Part shown: piece by piece, positions 1-12,706 of the stretch
How the letters are laid out: each line of letters starts with the position of its first letter
Position numbering within the stretch: position 1 is the stretch's first letter
The notes under the pieces: model-generated
Seen by the model: only the letters and a program-made list of their open reading frames with translations
Told to the model about the DNA's origin: nothing
The model's database searches: none
DNA from: Copromyces sp. CBS 386.78
Taxonomy: Eukaryota; Ascomycota; Sordariomycetes; Sordariales; Sordariaceae
NCBI GenBank assembly: GCA_030685235.1
Contig: MU839100.1
Coordinates: 186,001 to 250,000, forward strand
DNA length: 64,000 nucleotides
Direction: 5' to 3'
Program-made: the position numbers and the translations under genes

Positions 1-50
1 AGTCGGATTTTTTACTTATAACGCGTAAGGTTTATAACGGTTAGATATTT
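1..50 (+). repeat. Left terminal inverted repeat of the pogo-like element
   Basis: It begins AGTCGGATTTTTTAC and pairs with the reverse complement of 12,707-12,756. Seven mismatches are visible over about 50 bases and all are transitions, with this arm carrying the T/A state. The repeat may extend left of the window. Confidence 0.9.
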
Positions 51-169
51 AGGTACTACAACAACAACACCAGTTTTTACTACATAACACTATAAATAAT
101 ATTAACCTACTCGTTTCGTTAAACTCTATCTTTTATATATATTTTTACTATGCCCATATTCGATCCCGA

Positions 170-1745
170 CGTTATATTTTATATAGAGAAGGCTGCCCGC
201 TACTTTCTTATAGGCTAGACCGCTACAGTTACCCGGGCTACTACTATACGTTCGAAGACTAATAATAAGGCTAGAAATAAGGGAAAGATTATATATAAGA
301 ATATAAGAGAGAGGTTTAACGTTAATAAAACTATTATTAAAAAATACGTAATATTTATTAAGGATAAGAAGCTATTATTAACCGGGAAAAATATATACCG
401 CCCTAATACTTTAACCGAAGACGAAAATAAAACTTTTAATATTGTAATTTAAATCGCTAACCGTAGCTACTTCCCTATAAATAATAAAACTTTTATTTCT
501 TTAGCTAATTAATTTCGTAATTAATAATTCTACCTTCCTTCTACTTCGTTATATAAAAATTAGCCTATCGAATAGCGTAAGAAATATCCGGAATTCGAAT
601 TCAAAGCGGCCAATTTTAAAAATATAAAGAAAATAAGCGCCGAAACCTAATTAGAAGGACTAAAAGTATAATTTAAACAGGTAAAAACTATATATAATAG
701 CTTTAATATAAAGGAAAAGAATATTTAAAATATAAATAAGTCTCCCTTCTAAATAGGGGAAATTAAAGGAAATATAAAGGTAAACTACATTATATACCCT
801 TATATTACTTTATTATACTTCCTTATACTAATTACTATAATTACAAATATTATTTATAAAGAATAAAGCCTATACGAAAAGGGTAATATTTAATCCTAAT
901 AATAAAGATAGTTTAATTACCATTAATACTATCTCTACTATTGCAAAAAGTATACCTTCCTTCCTAATTTTCAAAGTATTAATTATAATAAATTTAATAT
1001 AATAAACATTAATTACAATTTATCTTATTCGATTTTATATAAATAACGTTAATTATAATTTATTTAACTAGATTTTATATAAATATAAGGTAATATATAA
1101 GCTAATTATAAAGTAAACCTAAATATAATTATTACGTATACCCTAATTAAGTATAATAATATACAACGAAGACTATAATAAATACGCTACTTTAATAAGT
1201 ATTTTTTAAATTATCCCCCTCTTTTAATAATACTATTAAAGAATAGTTTAATATATTATTAAATTCTCCCCCTCCCTTTAAAAGACTAGAGCTTTCTAAT
1301 AGTAATACTATATTTATAAACTTCTTAATAAAATTTAAAGTATATAGGGTATTATTTATAAATAGTTTCGAGGCTTATAAAAATTTAACTATCCTATAAT
1401 ATTATTAAACGTTTAATATTATACTTTTTACCTTACCTTCATATATTAATTATATCTTTTAACTATTTAATATTAAAATTTACTAAATAATTAAAAAAGT
1501 TCACTAAAAAGTATTAATTATAGAAATAGTTAGCGGGACTATTTCTATTAGCCGTATAATATTTCTAAATAATTAGAAGAAAATTAAAAAGGCTAAATTT
1601 ATTCGTAATAATATTTATAAAGGATAAGAGAAAATTAAGTTATAGCCGTTAAAACTAAAAATACTTCTTAATAAGCTTCGTAAAACTATAAAGGCACGGT
1701 AAAAACCCTTATTGCCTAAACGATTAGAGGTTATAATTCTATAAA
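170..1745 (+). pseudogene. Pogo/Fot1-like transposase, N-terminal and catalytic part, RIP-inactivated
   Basis: Reading through stop codons that RIP can explain (from Gln or Trp codons), the plus strand shows an HTH_Tnp_Tc5-like stretch at about 410-520. A block resembling the region before the first catalytic Asp follows at about 580-745, then a DDE_1-like C-terminal catalytic block at about 1,340-1,700. The conserved Met-Asp-Glu before the first catalytic Asp now reads Ile-Asn-Lys at 732-740. The second catalytic Asp reads Asn at 1,361-1,363. The two blocks lie in different frames, so an indel or intron lies between them. The frame is cut at 1,750 by the LTR element and its C-terminal part resumes after 11,429. 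No intact reading frame remains. Confidence 0.75.
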
Positions 1746-1750
1746 AAGTC
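1746..1750 (+). repeat. 5-bp target-site duplication of the LTR element, left copy
   Basis: AAGTC abuts the left LTR and is repeated exactly at 11,425-11,429. This fixes the insertion point inside the transposase frame of the outer element. Confidence 0.85.
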
Positions 1751-1943
1751 TAATATATAGAAACCGTATAATAAGATTAACGTAGCGCGTCAACGTAATT
1801 ATAATATTATTATTGATTCTAGGAGAGATCTAGAATTAATACGTTAATACGTACGGCTATATATATATATATATATAGTATATACCTACCCTACGTCAAG
1901 CGTAGTAGGTAGGGGGTCCTTCTATAAGGGAAATTACGTATTA
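1751..1943 (-). repeat. LTR (3' LTR relative to pol)
   Basis: It starts TAATATATAG and ends ACGTATTA, with the usual TG...CA ends converted by RIP. It matches 11,232-11,424 over all 193 bases without gaps. I count 23 differences and every one is a transition. A TA microsatellite lies near the middle. Confidence 0.9.
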
Positions 1944-2059
1944 ATACCCTTTTTAGAGAAAAAATAGCGATATTTTCATCGCTATATATATATAAGCGCC
2001 CGTTAATTAAATTTAATTATAGCTTTCTACTATATTACTTTATTAATATCGTTAATTAA

Positions 2060-3500
2060 AGTTTCCTAAATAAATATTTCCCTTAACTTATATTTAAATA
2101 TATATCTTCCGTTTTTCATTTTTAAAAAATCTCCCTACTCAACGTTAATCGCCCTTTCCTTATTTCTTATACGTTCTAATACTATTCCTTTAATAAATTC
2201 CTACGGATTTTTAATATTTATTTTCTTTTATTACTTTAATTCTTTAATCCTTCCCTTTAAATTTTTAATTTCCTCTTCTATTTCTTCGTACTTCTTCTTT
2301 TATTTTGCTATAACCTTCTTTATCTCTTCTCTTATTTTAATAATAATAATAGTAATTAATACTTTAATTTTTATAATAGTAATAAAGGTTTTATTATTAT
2401 TTATAGTTAATTTCAAGTCGTTTATATAAATTTTAATTAATTTATATATATTAGTAATTATAGTATTAATTAATTCGCTTTTAACTTCCTTATTTAATAT
2501 AGTATATTTAAAATAGGTATTATCGGTAATAATTTCGTTAACAGCTATATCCTTATTAATAAAATTATTAATTATCTAATTTACTAAATTATCGTTAATA
2601 TTTTATATTACTAAATTAGTAACGGGTTCGGTTATATTAAAATTCGCGTTTAACTTTTAGGTAGGCTTCTTCTACTTAGCCTTTAAAGCTTTAATATTCT
2701 AATACTACTAGAATTTTCTACTTATAGTATACTATATTTTATTAATTAGTAGTAAATTAATATTGGTTTCTAAACGAATTACTTTTATATTAAAAGAATT
2801 ATAAATTATTAGTATTTTTACTACTATAATAATATTAATAAGCAATTCTATATTAATTTTACGTTATTCGAAATTATAAAGTAGATTCTTATTTAATTTA
2901 AATATCTTTCTAAACTTATTTCCTATAATATAAATTTTTAAATCCTAACCGTACTTATTATTAAATTCCTTCTAACTTTTAAGAAAATAACATTCTACTT
3001 TCCGGTTATCGTTTAATATATTACAAATTTCTAAATAATAGAGGATTATTATTATAACTTAAACGTTTAGTTCCGGAATTTATAAGAACTTTTTATTTTT
3101 TATTAACGTATATTTTAAATTAATATTAATACTTTTCTATTTATTAAAAATATATTTATTAAAATTCTTGAAAATTAAATATTAATTAATCTTTTAAATA
3201 TTATATTTCTACTTGCGGCCGAGGATTATTATAATAATCTTTAAATCCTAATTCTCCGGAATATTATTAAAATTTTTAGCGAACTAAATTATAATTTTAA
3301 TTTCATCGTTCGCTTCGTATTTTCTATATCGATTAACGGGGATTTCTATAGTAATTTCGGCTTTTTTATTATTAGGCGTCTTTCTTTTACAAAAATTTAA
3401 TTTAATTAACTTTATAGCTTCGCGCGCTTTTTAATCCCTTTTAAAATTTATTATAAATTCGTTGAATATTGTAAATAGTCGCTATATATATTAGTCGAAT
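2060..3500 (-). pseudogene. Decayed minus-strand frame downstream of integrase, function unknown
   Basis: One minus-strand frame runs for about 480 codons, with stops that could all derive from Gln or Trp codons by RIP. It is rich in Lys, Glu and Ile, and its last third (about 2,200-2,450) looks like a coiled coil. It lies 3' of the integrase, where a gypsy element normally has only its 3' untranslated region. It could be an extra ORF of this family, a displaced gag-like gene or captured host sequence. I do not recognise it. Confidence 0.4.
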
Positions 3501-4689
3501 TTAAGAAAGAATAATAGTAAGTATAAAAGGGAGAAAAAGAAAGAAAAAGAGAGAGAGAGAAAGAAGGAATATATATAAATAAAAGGGAGTAAGATAAATA
3601 GAGGGAAAGTAGGGTAGTTTATAAATATTCAAAAGCGGTACGAAGTTATAGGAGAGAATTACGAGAATTTAATAAAATTTTATTATATAAATTATAAAAT
3701 AATATAGTAAAATAGTAAATTTTCGTAGAAAGGTAGGGTAAGGAGACGGAATGAAAATATAGCGTAGTAATTTAAGTATAATATAAGGGAAACCTTATTT
3801 CAATATTAGATTTGGGAATTTTAATAACCTCCTTTCCTTATTTTTTTTAAGGTTCCTCTTATATTGTAATAGTTTTTCTCCTTTTCTTTAGTTTCTTAAA
3901 TTTAAATTCCTTTTTATTAATAGGATAAATATTATTATATTTATAAAATAAGTTTAATACGTTTTATAAAAGGGTAGGACGTAGTATATATAAATTTTAT
4001 TAATTCCGGTATCCTTTTTATTTAATAAGGTATTTAAGGATTGGGCGATTATATTTAAAATTTGTACATTAATTGAGAATTTTATTAATTTCGTATTATT
4101 CGTCGTTATTTATATTTTCTTTAATAATTTTATTTAAATTTTAAGGACGACGGTTAAAAGGATCTTTTTTAATAGGAACGGATATTAACTATATAATTAA
4201 TATAGTATAATAATTTTTCTAATTAGTTAGGAAATTGAATTCGACCGCTAATAGTCTTTTAACACTAATAATTTTAAAAAGTCCTACTTTCTACTAAAAC
4301 TATTTCCTTAAGGGCTTTCCTAATAAATAGTAGCCATAATATAATTATAAATATATTTAATTTCTAACTTTAAATTTAACCGGTATTATTTTTTTATTAT
4401 ATTTTATTTTAATTACGGCTATTACGTAAACGATAGCTATTTCTATTTTAAAATAGTTTAATATACGGACCGTTTTAATATTAAATTTATCTTTAAAATT
4501 AAATATTATATTTAATAGGGTATGGGGTTTAAATTTTATTAGTAATTCAATTAAGGACTTACTAATAGCGTTAATATATATTATATTAAAATTAAATTAT
4601 AATATTGGGAAGATATTTAGCTAAGGTATTTTATTAATTGTAATATAGAACCTAATAGTAATTTTAATTATTTAATTCTTTCTTTTTAA

Positions 4690-7600
4690 TAAACTATTTA
4701 TTTAGGTATAGTAAGCGGTAGATATTAAAAGTTTAATATTTATTACTTTGAATATTCCTTATTAGAAATAGAATCTGAATTTAGGATCTTTATTAAATAT
4801 AATAATAGAAGGTAAATTCTAATTGTATAATAGAAAATAGGTAGCTAATACTATATTTTATTATTTTACAATTTATATTATTTATTTTAAAATATAAAGA
4901 ATACGTTTATTATATTTACTACTAACCGTTATAATTATATTAAAACTACTTTTTAGGATTTTGAAAATTCTACTTTAAAAATATACGGGTAGTACGACTA
5001 CGAAATCGATTATAATAATATAATTTAAAATAGGTAATACCTTAATAGGATTAAATTCGCTAAAGAATTTCTTCTTTAAAGTAACGTTTTTAAAGTATTC
5101 GGGGTAATATTAAACGTAATTTCTAATTTTCTTCGTTATTTTAAAGAACGAGTAGGAAGTTAAATCTTTAATTATTTTATTAATATTAAAACAGTATTTT
5201 AAATCGTAAATTATATATAATATATTTTTAATATAGGCGTTTAATACGTATAACCGCTATTAATACTTTGTAATACAGTAGAATAGTAAGTCGTCTTATA
5301 CGTCGAAGGGTATTCCTTTAATTATAAGCAGTTTAATTAAATCCGCCTAATAGAGGGCTTTCCTTTCGTTAACGAAATTAATAATTTTAGTATATTTAGA
5401 ATTAATTTTATAATTATTAATAATTTTCTATTTGAAATTTAATTCTATTTCGACAATAGTAATTATAAAACCCTCTTCCTAAATATCGTTAAATTCGGCC
5501 TTTAATAAATCTTAATTTTCTAAATTATTATCAATTATTAAGAGGCGGGATAAAGTATTAAATACGAAATTTATTTTACTAGGGATATATTAAATATTTA
5601 ATTTAAATTATACTAATATAGTCGATACTAATATTAAACGAAGGTTGAATTTTATAATATTAATAGTTTTAAAGGAGGTTTATTTAACGATATTTAATAT
5701 TAATTTGTAGTTTATAAGTATAATTATAGTATACTTTAAGGATTAGAACTATATCTTGAATTTTCTAACCATTTATATTAAATTTGCGACCTTTATTTCG
5801 GTCGGCTAATATTTTTATTCTATTTTCGTTAATTTGCGGCTAATATATAAGATTAATTGGATTTTATTAATAGGGACATTTCTTTTATTCTAATTTACGT
5901 TAATATTTTCAACGTAAAAGGCTATAATACCGATACTCCGTTTTAATACGTTAATTTTAACGAAGGGTATACGATTTAAGTTCTAATATACGAAATAAAC
6001 GGTTTTTATTAAATAATTTTAGAAGATACGAAAAACTTCCTTTTTTCATTCGGTTAGGGTGAATTTAATTTTAGAAATATAGTTTTTTCTAACCGCTTTT
6101 AATTTACTTATAAGTAGGGCGCCGTTTTAGTAGCTAGCCTTTAATATTATTATTTTCCTTTCTTCTAAAAGTTCCGCCTTTTATTTATAAAAGGGGATAA
6201 ATCGTTTTAAGAATTTTATTAAGCTTAAATATATTTTTAGATCGTTAAGGGTGGAAAGTATTTTGAACTTGGTTAAAGCTTCTATTTTGTCGGCTATTAT
6301 AAATAAATTAAAATTATTAATATAAAATCCTAATAGCTTAACTAAGGGGAATCCGAAAAAGGATTTTTGAGGGTTAATTTTAAAGTTAACAATTTAAAAG
6401 ACCGCTAATACTTTATAAATATATTTAATATACTTTTCCACCGTTTTATTAAAGATAATTACATTATTAATATAAGCGTAATAAAAGTATTTATATTTAA
6501 TTAAACGTTTATTTATAAATTATTAAATATAAGAGGGCGAGTTTTTAAAGCTTATTAATACAATTAAATTAATTTTAAAACTTTAATAAATAATTAATAC
6601 TATATAGTTCTAATATTAGAATTAAATAGGTAATTAATAAAAGAAAGTTAATACGTCGAAAGCAGTAAAAAATATATAATTAATAAGTACGTTAATAATC
6701 TCTTCTTAATTTAATAGTAAATAGGCGTCCGGGATAATTATACGGTTAAAGGCTTTGAAATTAATTACTACCCTACCTTTTCTAATTCTATTAATAATTT
6801 TCTAGATTACGAAAATTAGGTAACTAAATAGGATAGGGTATTTTATAAATAATAATTTACTTTGCTTACAAAGTTTATTAAAAGTATTATTAATTATTTT
6901 CTATTTTTTTAAGCCTAATTTATAGGGCTTCGCTCCTACTTTCTTATTTTACTATCCTTTTATTAAATTAATGCGCAAATATTCGTCTTTATTTATTTTA
7001 ATTGTACCTTCGCCGCCTTAATATTTAAAATCGTTAATAATTTTCTTTAATTACTTAATTAATTTATAGTTAATATTAGTAATACGAACGCCATCTTTAG
7101 TTTGTATAGTGGGGATTTCTTTTAATTTTCCTATCCTTAATTCTTTATAACCTTCTAATATTTTGGGAAGGGGCTTTCTAAGTAGATTATACGGTTGGAT
7201 AGGGTTAGTAGTACTTTTAAAATTATTATTAATAACGTTGTTGAAAATAGGGAAATTTTTTTTAATATAGGGTATTAATTTAGGCTTAGCGGGCTTTATT
7301 TTCTTACTAGTTTTGGTTATAAGAGATTTCGGCTTAAGGGGGTTATAAAATATATTTAAAATATTAAACTTTATTATTAATTTAGCGCGCCTTTTTTCCT
7401 TTTCTTTAGGTTTAAGGGTAGGGTTTTTAATTCTAAGGTTATTTACTTTGAATATTTTATTAAATATTTCGTAAATATTATTTTCGTCGGCTTATATTAA
7501 TTTATTTACAATTTTGTTAAAAATAAAGGATTCGGCCGTAGTAGTATCGGTTATTAAGTTGATTAATACGGCTTTTTCCTAATTGGTAAAAATATAATTA

Positions 7601-8290
7601 TTATCTTTAAAATCTTCGATAATACTAACCTTTTTCTTACAGCTAATAGTTTTATAAATATTTATTATATTTAAAATAATAATAATTCTAACGGATTCTA
7701 AGTATATTAATTAATTAATAATTTTATCAACGATTTTATAGAATATATATTCGTAGGGGGATTTATTAATATTAATTTTAAAAAAGTTTTTATAATTAAT
7801 TGGGACTTATATAGTAGAACGTAGTAGAATAATAGTTTTAGCTAATATAATTACGCAGCGCCGGACTAATATTAATTTTAATATATATTCGAATAGAATA
7901 ATAAAGTCCTTATAAAATTTAAGGGTAATATTTTAATATAAATAATTAATAATAACCCGGTTAGGGTTAAGGAATTTAATACCGAATAATATATTTAGGC
8001 TAAGCCCTAAGGTTAATTATAATATAATAGAAAATTAACCTAATATTTTAATATTATTAATAATATTTAGGATTTGGAAGGTAATAGTAATTTATTTATC
8101 GATAATTATTTTACCTTTATTAATTCTATTTATTAAGCAAGGTAATATTTTAACAATTTTTACATTTAATTAATATTTTTTAAGAAAGCATTTGTCGATT
8201 ATTATCGTCGAATAATTAGAATCGATATATACTATGTCAATTTCGGTGCCGATTTTAATCTTAATCTTATAATACGAATTTCGTTTAATA
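4690..8290 (-). pseudogene. Gypsy pol polyprotein relic (protease, RT, RNase H, integrase)
   Basis: Four blocks are recognisable on the minus strand. At about 8,000-8,260 there is an aspartic-protease-like segment around Tyr-Ile-Asp-Ser. At about 6,000-6,920 there is a reverse transcriptase with a GRVVINF-like block; its YxDD box now reads Tyr-Ile-Asn-Asn (6,463-6,474), both Asp codons GAT having become AAT. An RNase H-like stretch follows downstream. At about 4,690-5,190 there is an integrase core with IIDFVV...LP and a later NKDPKF where relatives have SDRDPKF. The order is that of Ty3/gypsy elements. Stops occur throughout and nothing is translatable. Confidence 0.8.
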
Positions 8291-8819
8291 TATCCGTTAT
8301 TTAACAGAAGTATCGGTCTTACTTCTATAATATTTCCTATTTTAAATTTGGCGGATTAAAGCTTTTCTAATAATTCTACCTCGTTAAACTTCGGTTTTAA
8401 CATTAGAAGTAGTTTTTTCTTTCTTTTTAAATTATAGATATTTAATAATATATATATTATGAAAGCCTTTTAATTTTCGAAATTAAAGTTATACTTCTAA
8501 TAAATATAATAAGGGTTACCTTTAACGGGGGCCGACGAATAAATAAATATAATAATATTATTTTCTTCTTTTTAATTATAAATTAATTCCTCCTCTTTAT
8601 TAGAAATTTCTCTATTAAAAATATAATTATATTCCTTTAAATAATTTTCCACCTTTTCTTTATTATTATTATTTTCATTAATAAATTCTTCTCCTATATA
8701 TCCTTACTTTATATTTCTATACAGCTTTATTTATTTTCTAAATATTTTTTTAAACAATCTAATATAATACTTTAATAACTTTCCTAATCTCTATATTATT
8801 CTTCTATACTAATATCCTT

Positions 8820-9100
8820 ACTTCTCCTATTTATTTTAATTATTTTTACTACTTCTATTATTTCTATTACTTCTTTTAATATTCCTATAATTACTTCTAG
8901 CGTTCCTATTATTATTTCCAATATTCCTATTATTACTTCCGCTTAATTTATTTTTATTTATTTACTTTCTTTTATTTCTATTTTTATATTTAAGTTTATA
9001 CGAATTATAACCGATAAAAGCATTGGCAGCGTCGTTTATATTATTAATAAATACGTAGTTAATTTTAATAGTCCTAGAACCGGCGTTAGTATTTATTATA
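8820..9100 (-). pseudogene. Gag-like C-terminal relic, Asn/Arg-rich
   Basis: Upstream of the protease block, the minus strand encodes a short segment followed by a low-complexity Asn/Arg/Ser-rich stretch. It is composed of repeated Gly-Asn-Asn-Arg-Asn units, a composition often seen near the end of fungal gypsy gag proteins. No CCHC knuckle is visible. A minus-strand frame may continue to about 9,600, but there it competes with a coherent plus-strand frame. Confidence 0.4.
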
Positions 9101-9228
9101 GGTAATATATAAAATATCGTATACAGCTTATAATTTAATAGGTTAATATATATTTTAATTATTAATTTAACAGTATTAATTTATTTATATAATTTTTTAG
9201 TATTAAAGGGTTAAAGGTAAATTTATTG

Positions 9229-11170
9229 TAACCCGGGATAAAGACCGACGAAGACCTAGGTTTTAAATTATATATCTACTATAATATTATATACTTTTAC
9301 GAACCGTATACGAATTATTATATACACTTTAAACGATTTACTATTAAAGTAATCGTCCTTAAAATATATATATATCGTAAATTTTTTAGCCATTTTTATT
9401 AAATTTATATTAAATAATTCGAAAAGAGCGGCTTTTTAATTATCGAATAATTAACGAAGTTCAAAACGTTTTTAGTCGGAGATTTAGGCGGTATACTATT
9501 ATTAGATTATACTTCGAAAGAATTAATAAAAGTTTTTCCTAATATAATCTTATTTACTTTCGTCGTTTACATTTATAACGACAGAATTCTAAAATATAGT
9601 AACGTCGTTATAATAAATATTATTATTTACTATAATTAATATATTATTACCCTATACTTTAACTTCGGGGTTAAAATACCCGATTTAAACTATTTTAAAG
9701 GTTGAAACGGGATTATTAACGTTAATAAAATTCTCTATTAATTTTAATATATTAACTATAAAATTAATAATAAGGCCTTCTATTCTTATAATAAAGGTAT
9801 TAAAACTTTATAATTATTTATAAGAACCTATATTAGAAAAAGATTGAATATTATTATTTAATTGGGTAATATCCGGCTAATTAATATTTTTAAAAGTTTA
9901 AAGAGGAGGTAGGGATAATAGTTCTTTAATACCGGGAATATTAATAAATTAGAATAATTATTAATTTAATATATTACCAATAAAATTAAATAATTTAATA
10001 AATTAGAATATTTAAAATATACGGAAAGCTTATTTAAATTATTCTATTTATTATTAATTAAATATACGAATATCGAGGAATTTTAATAAAAGCTATATAT
10101 TATAATTCTTCTTCGGGATTTATTACTATTATTCTAAATCTATTAATTCGGTAAAGAGGCGTGGTTATATAATAAGAATCCTTTATACCAGGGAAAATAT
10201 ATTAAATTTAATTAGAAAAACGCTTAGGAGGAATTTAGGAATTTAAAATAATTTTAAGGAAATAGAAAATTAACGAGAGATTTAGCGGGTAATAAGTTTT
10301 ATATTTCGGGGGATTTATTAAAGGAAATTAATAACAGTAGGTAACTTATTAATATATAGCATTAATAGCGAATTAAATATATTAAGAATATCAATTTCTC
10401 GGCTAATTAATTAACGTAATTATTCAATTTAATAAGTAGGAGTAGGGAATCGGTTACAAACATATACATAGGCTTTAATATTTTTAAAAGTTTTTATTAA
10501 TTTACTTACGTTATATAATTAAATAGGGTTAAATTAATAAACTGCTTTTTAATTTATAAATTTAACGGCTACATTAAAACGGGTTTTTTCGTAGTTAAAA
10601 AGTTTAATAATAAAATTATTATAGATTTTGAAAGAAGAATTAAACAATAGATTAATTATAATAAATTCGTTAAAATAATAATTTTTAAATTAAAAAAGGC
10701 GACGAATAAAAATATATTAATCCGGTATATATAGTATTATTAATATAAATATTTAGTCGTAGCTAAAAAATACTAAAAATTATTAAGGGAGAGATATAAA
10801 GGAGTAAAATAACAAGGATTCGTTTAATTATAAGAAAAACGTATATACTATTTTAAGTAGGTTAATTAGGGACAAATAAGAGGGAAAGTAATTGCTTTTT
10901 AATTAAGAAGGAAATTATAATACTTTTCATTAACGAAAATTAATCGTTTATAGTATTTTGATTAATAAGTAGGTTACGAAGGTACTCTAAGCCGGTAGAA
11001 TACGTTTAATACAATCTTAACGGCAATAAGGATAATTCGTTTTAACGGAAATATAATTATATAATTAATAGGGATTAACGCGGGAATATATTATTTTCAT
11101 TAAATAATATTTAAATTATTCGAAATTCCGCTAATTTATAACAATTAATATAATAACGAATCGTTAGCAC
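9229..11170 (+). pseudogene. Decayed plus-strand frame, antisense to pol, unidentified
   Basis: One plus-strand frame can be followed for roughly 640 codons, from about 9,229 nearly to the right LTR. Its many stops are all of the kind RIP creates from Gln, Arg or Trp codons. The implied protein has a balanced, globular composition with blocks of alternating charge. The minus-strand frames I read over 10,120-10,350 look poor by comparison. This is odd, because gag should occupy this place on the minus strand. It may be an antisense accessory ORF, a captured gene, or part of another nested element whose ends I could not find. Confidence 0.35.
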
Positions 11171-11231
11171 TTTTAATATACAATTATAAATTTTAAAAAG
11201 ATTTTTATTCAAACAAAATTATAATTACTAT

Positions 11232-11424
11232 TAATATATAGAAATTGTATAATAAGATTAGCGTAGCGCATTAACGTAATTATAATATTATTATTAATTC
11301 TAAGAGAGATTTAAAATTAATACGTTAATACGCACAGCTATATATATATATATATATAGTACATACCTACCCTACGTTAAGCGCAATAAGCAAGGAGTCC
11401 CTCTATAAAAGAAATTACGTATCA
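11232..11424 (-). repeat. LTR (5' LTR relative to pol)
   Basis: Second copy of the 193-bp LTR, ending ACGTATCA, where the terminal CA survives. It is followed directly by the AAGTC duplication at 11,425-11,429. Confidence 0.9.
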
Positions 11425-11429
11425 AAGTC
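11425..11429 (+). repeat. 5-bp target-site duplication of the LTR element, right copy
   Basis: AAGTC directly follows the right LTR and matches 1,746-1,750. Confidence 0.85.
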
Positions 11430-12555
11430 CTACGTACCCTTAAATCCCTAATAATCTATAAAAGGATTAATATAATAAATTCACTATTTAAAAAGTGGGC
11501 TGAAAATACTAAAATTGCCCTTAAAGTCTCTATTAATACCCAAAAACTCGTATACAATTAGCAGGAACGCTTAAAACGCCGTATAGAAGTAAAGGCCCAA
11601 AAACAGAACCTTCGTAAGTATATAGCCATTAATAATAGAACTTATACTAAAGAAACGCTTAATACCAAGGTTGCAGCAAAAAAAGAGGTTAATATAGTAA
11701 AAGGTCTAAAGGAGACTTAGAAAGCTAACTTCATATTTATTAAAAAGGTCGCCCTCGAAAAAAACCCTAGTTTTAAATAATAGCCGCTACATAAAAGTAA
11801 GGCCAATAAGAAGGCTAAACTTAATACCCCTATTCCTAACAATAACGGCCTTATTTATATTATAATAAATAACCTAAAATATAATAGAATTTTAAAGGTA
11901 AAAGAAAAATAAGATAAAATTACAATTAATAATACCCGCTACAATTATATCGCTAAATAATAATAAGACTTTTCTTATTATATATTAGAAATAAGGGTAT
12001 AGAAAGTAGTATAGCCAAAATAGGATTTTAATACTTTTATAGCCTCTATCGAAAACGAAGAAGATAAACGGTTTAAAGAAACGGGTAAAGCTATTTACCC
12101 TACTATAAAAAAGGATTTCGTACCCTTTAAAACGTATAATAAGAAAAGGAGTAAGAAAATCCGTAGGGGAAATTTATTATCGGTCGAAATCATCCTAAAC
12201 AATAAAGCTATTATCCTTAATAAACTTCTTACTATACCTAAACACATTCATTTAATTAGATTATTATTACAGCTTCCTCTATTAATACCCTACCCCCTTA
12301 AGAAGAAATAGAAATAGAAGGAAGGGCTATCTACCTTTTATAAGGGGAAGGGGAAGGAGAAGGCTATAAATATAAACGAAGGAGAAGAAGAGGAGGCTAT
12401 AATAATTATTATAATAGTAGGCCAAAAGTTCGAAGTGCCTATAAGCCGTATTAAAGTAATAGTCACCGTACTAGACGACAATTCTAACAATTTTAATAGC
12501 AATATTAATACAAATAGGAAGGAAGACGAAGACTTAAATATTATACTATAAGCAC
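11430..12555 (+). pseudogene. Pogo-like transposase, C-terminal part, RIP-mutated
   Basis: After the retrotransposon, a plus-strand frame resumes with a Lys/Glu/Gln-rich helical stretch (about 11,530-11,780) like the C-terminal tail of Fot1-type transposases. A further charged, low-complexity extension reaches about 12,550 and includes a run of acidic residues near 12,385. Stops are fewer here than elsewhere in the block and several CAA/CAG codons survive, so this end is less mutated. The extension beyond about 11,970 might be a second small ORF. Confidence 0.5.
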
Positions 12556-12706
12556 TAACCACCTATACTACAAACCACAACAATAATATATTACGACCTT
12601 TTTAATTTAATATAAATACACTACTAGATACGGGTAATTAAGAGCTTCATTTTACATATTTTATTATATTTACAGCTAATCTAGTAATAGAGTTATAGTT
12701 GTATAC

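Larger units (their letters stand above)
1751..11424 (-). mobile_element. Ty3/gypsy LTR retrotransposon, RIP-inactivated, nested
   Basis: It is bounded by 193-bp direct repeats (1,751-1,943 and 11,232-11,424) and flanked on both sides by AAGTC (1,746-1,750 and 11,425-11,429), a five-base target duplication. Minus-strand translation gives protease, reverse transcriptase, RNase H region and integrase in Ty3/gypsy order, so the element lies in reverse. A purine tract on the minus strand just inside the left LTR fits a polypurine tract. The element is dead: stops are frequent and catalytic Asp codons are mutated. Two further long decayed frames (2,060-3,500 minus and 9,230-11,170 plus) are not explained by the standard gag-pol layout. 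Confidence 0.9.

Noticed and set aside
12338..12562. 74-codon minus frame rich in Ser, Ile and Leu
   Set aside because: It is the antisense of the Lys/Glu-rich transposase tail and has no independent support.
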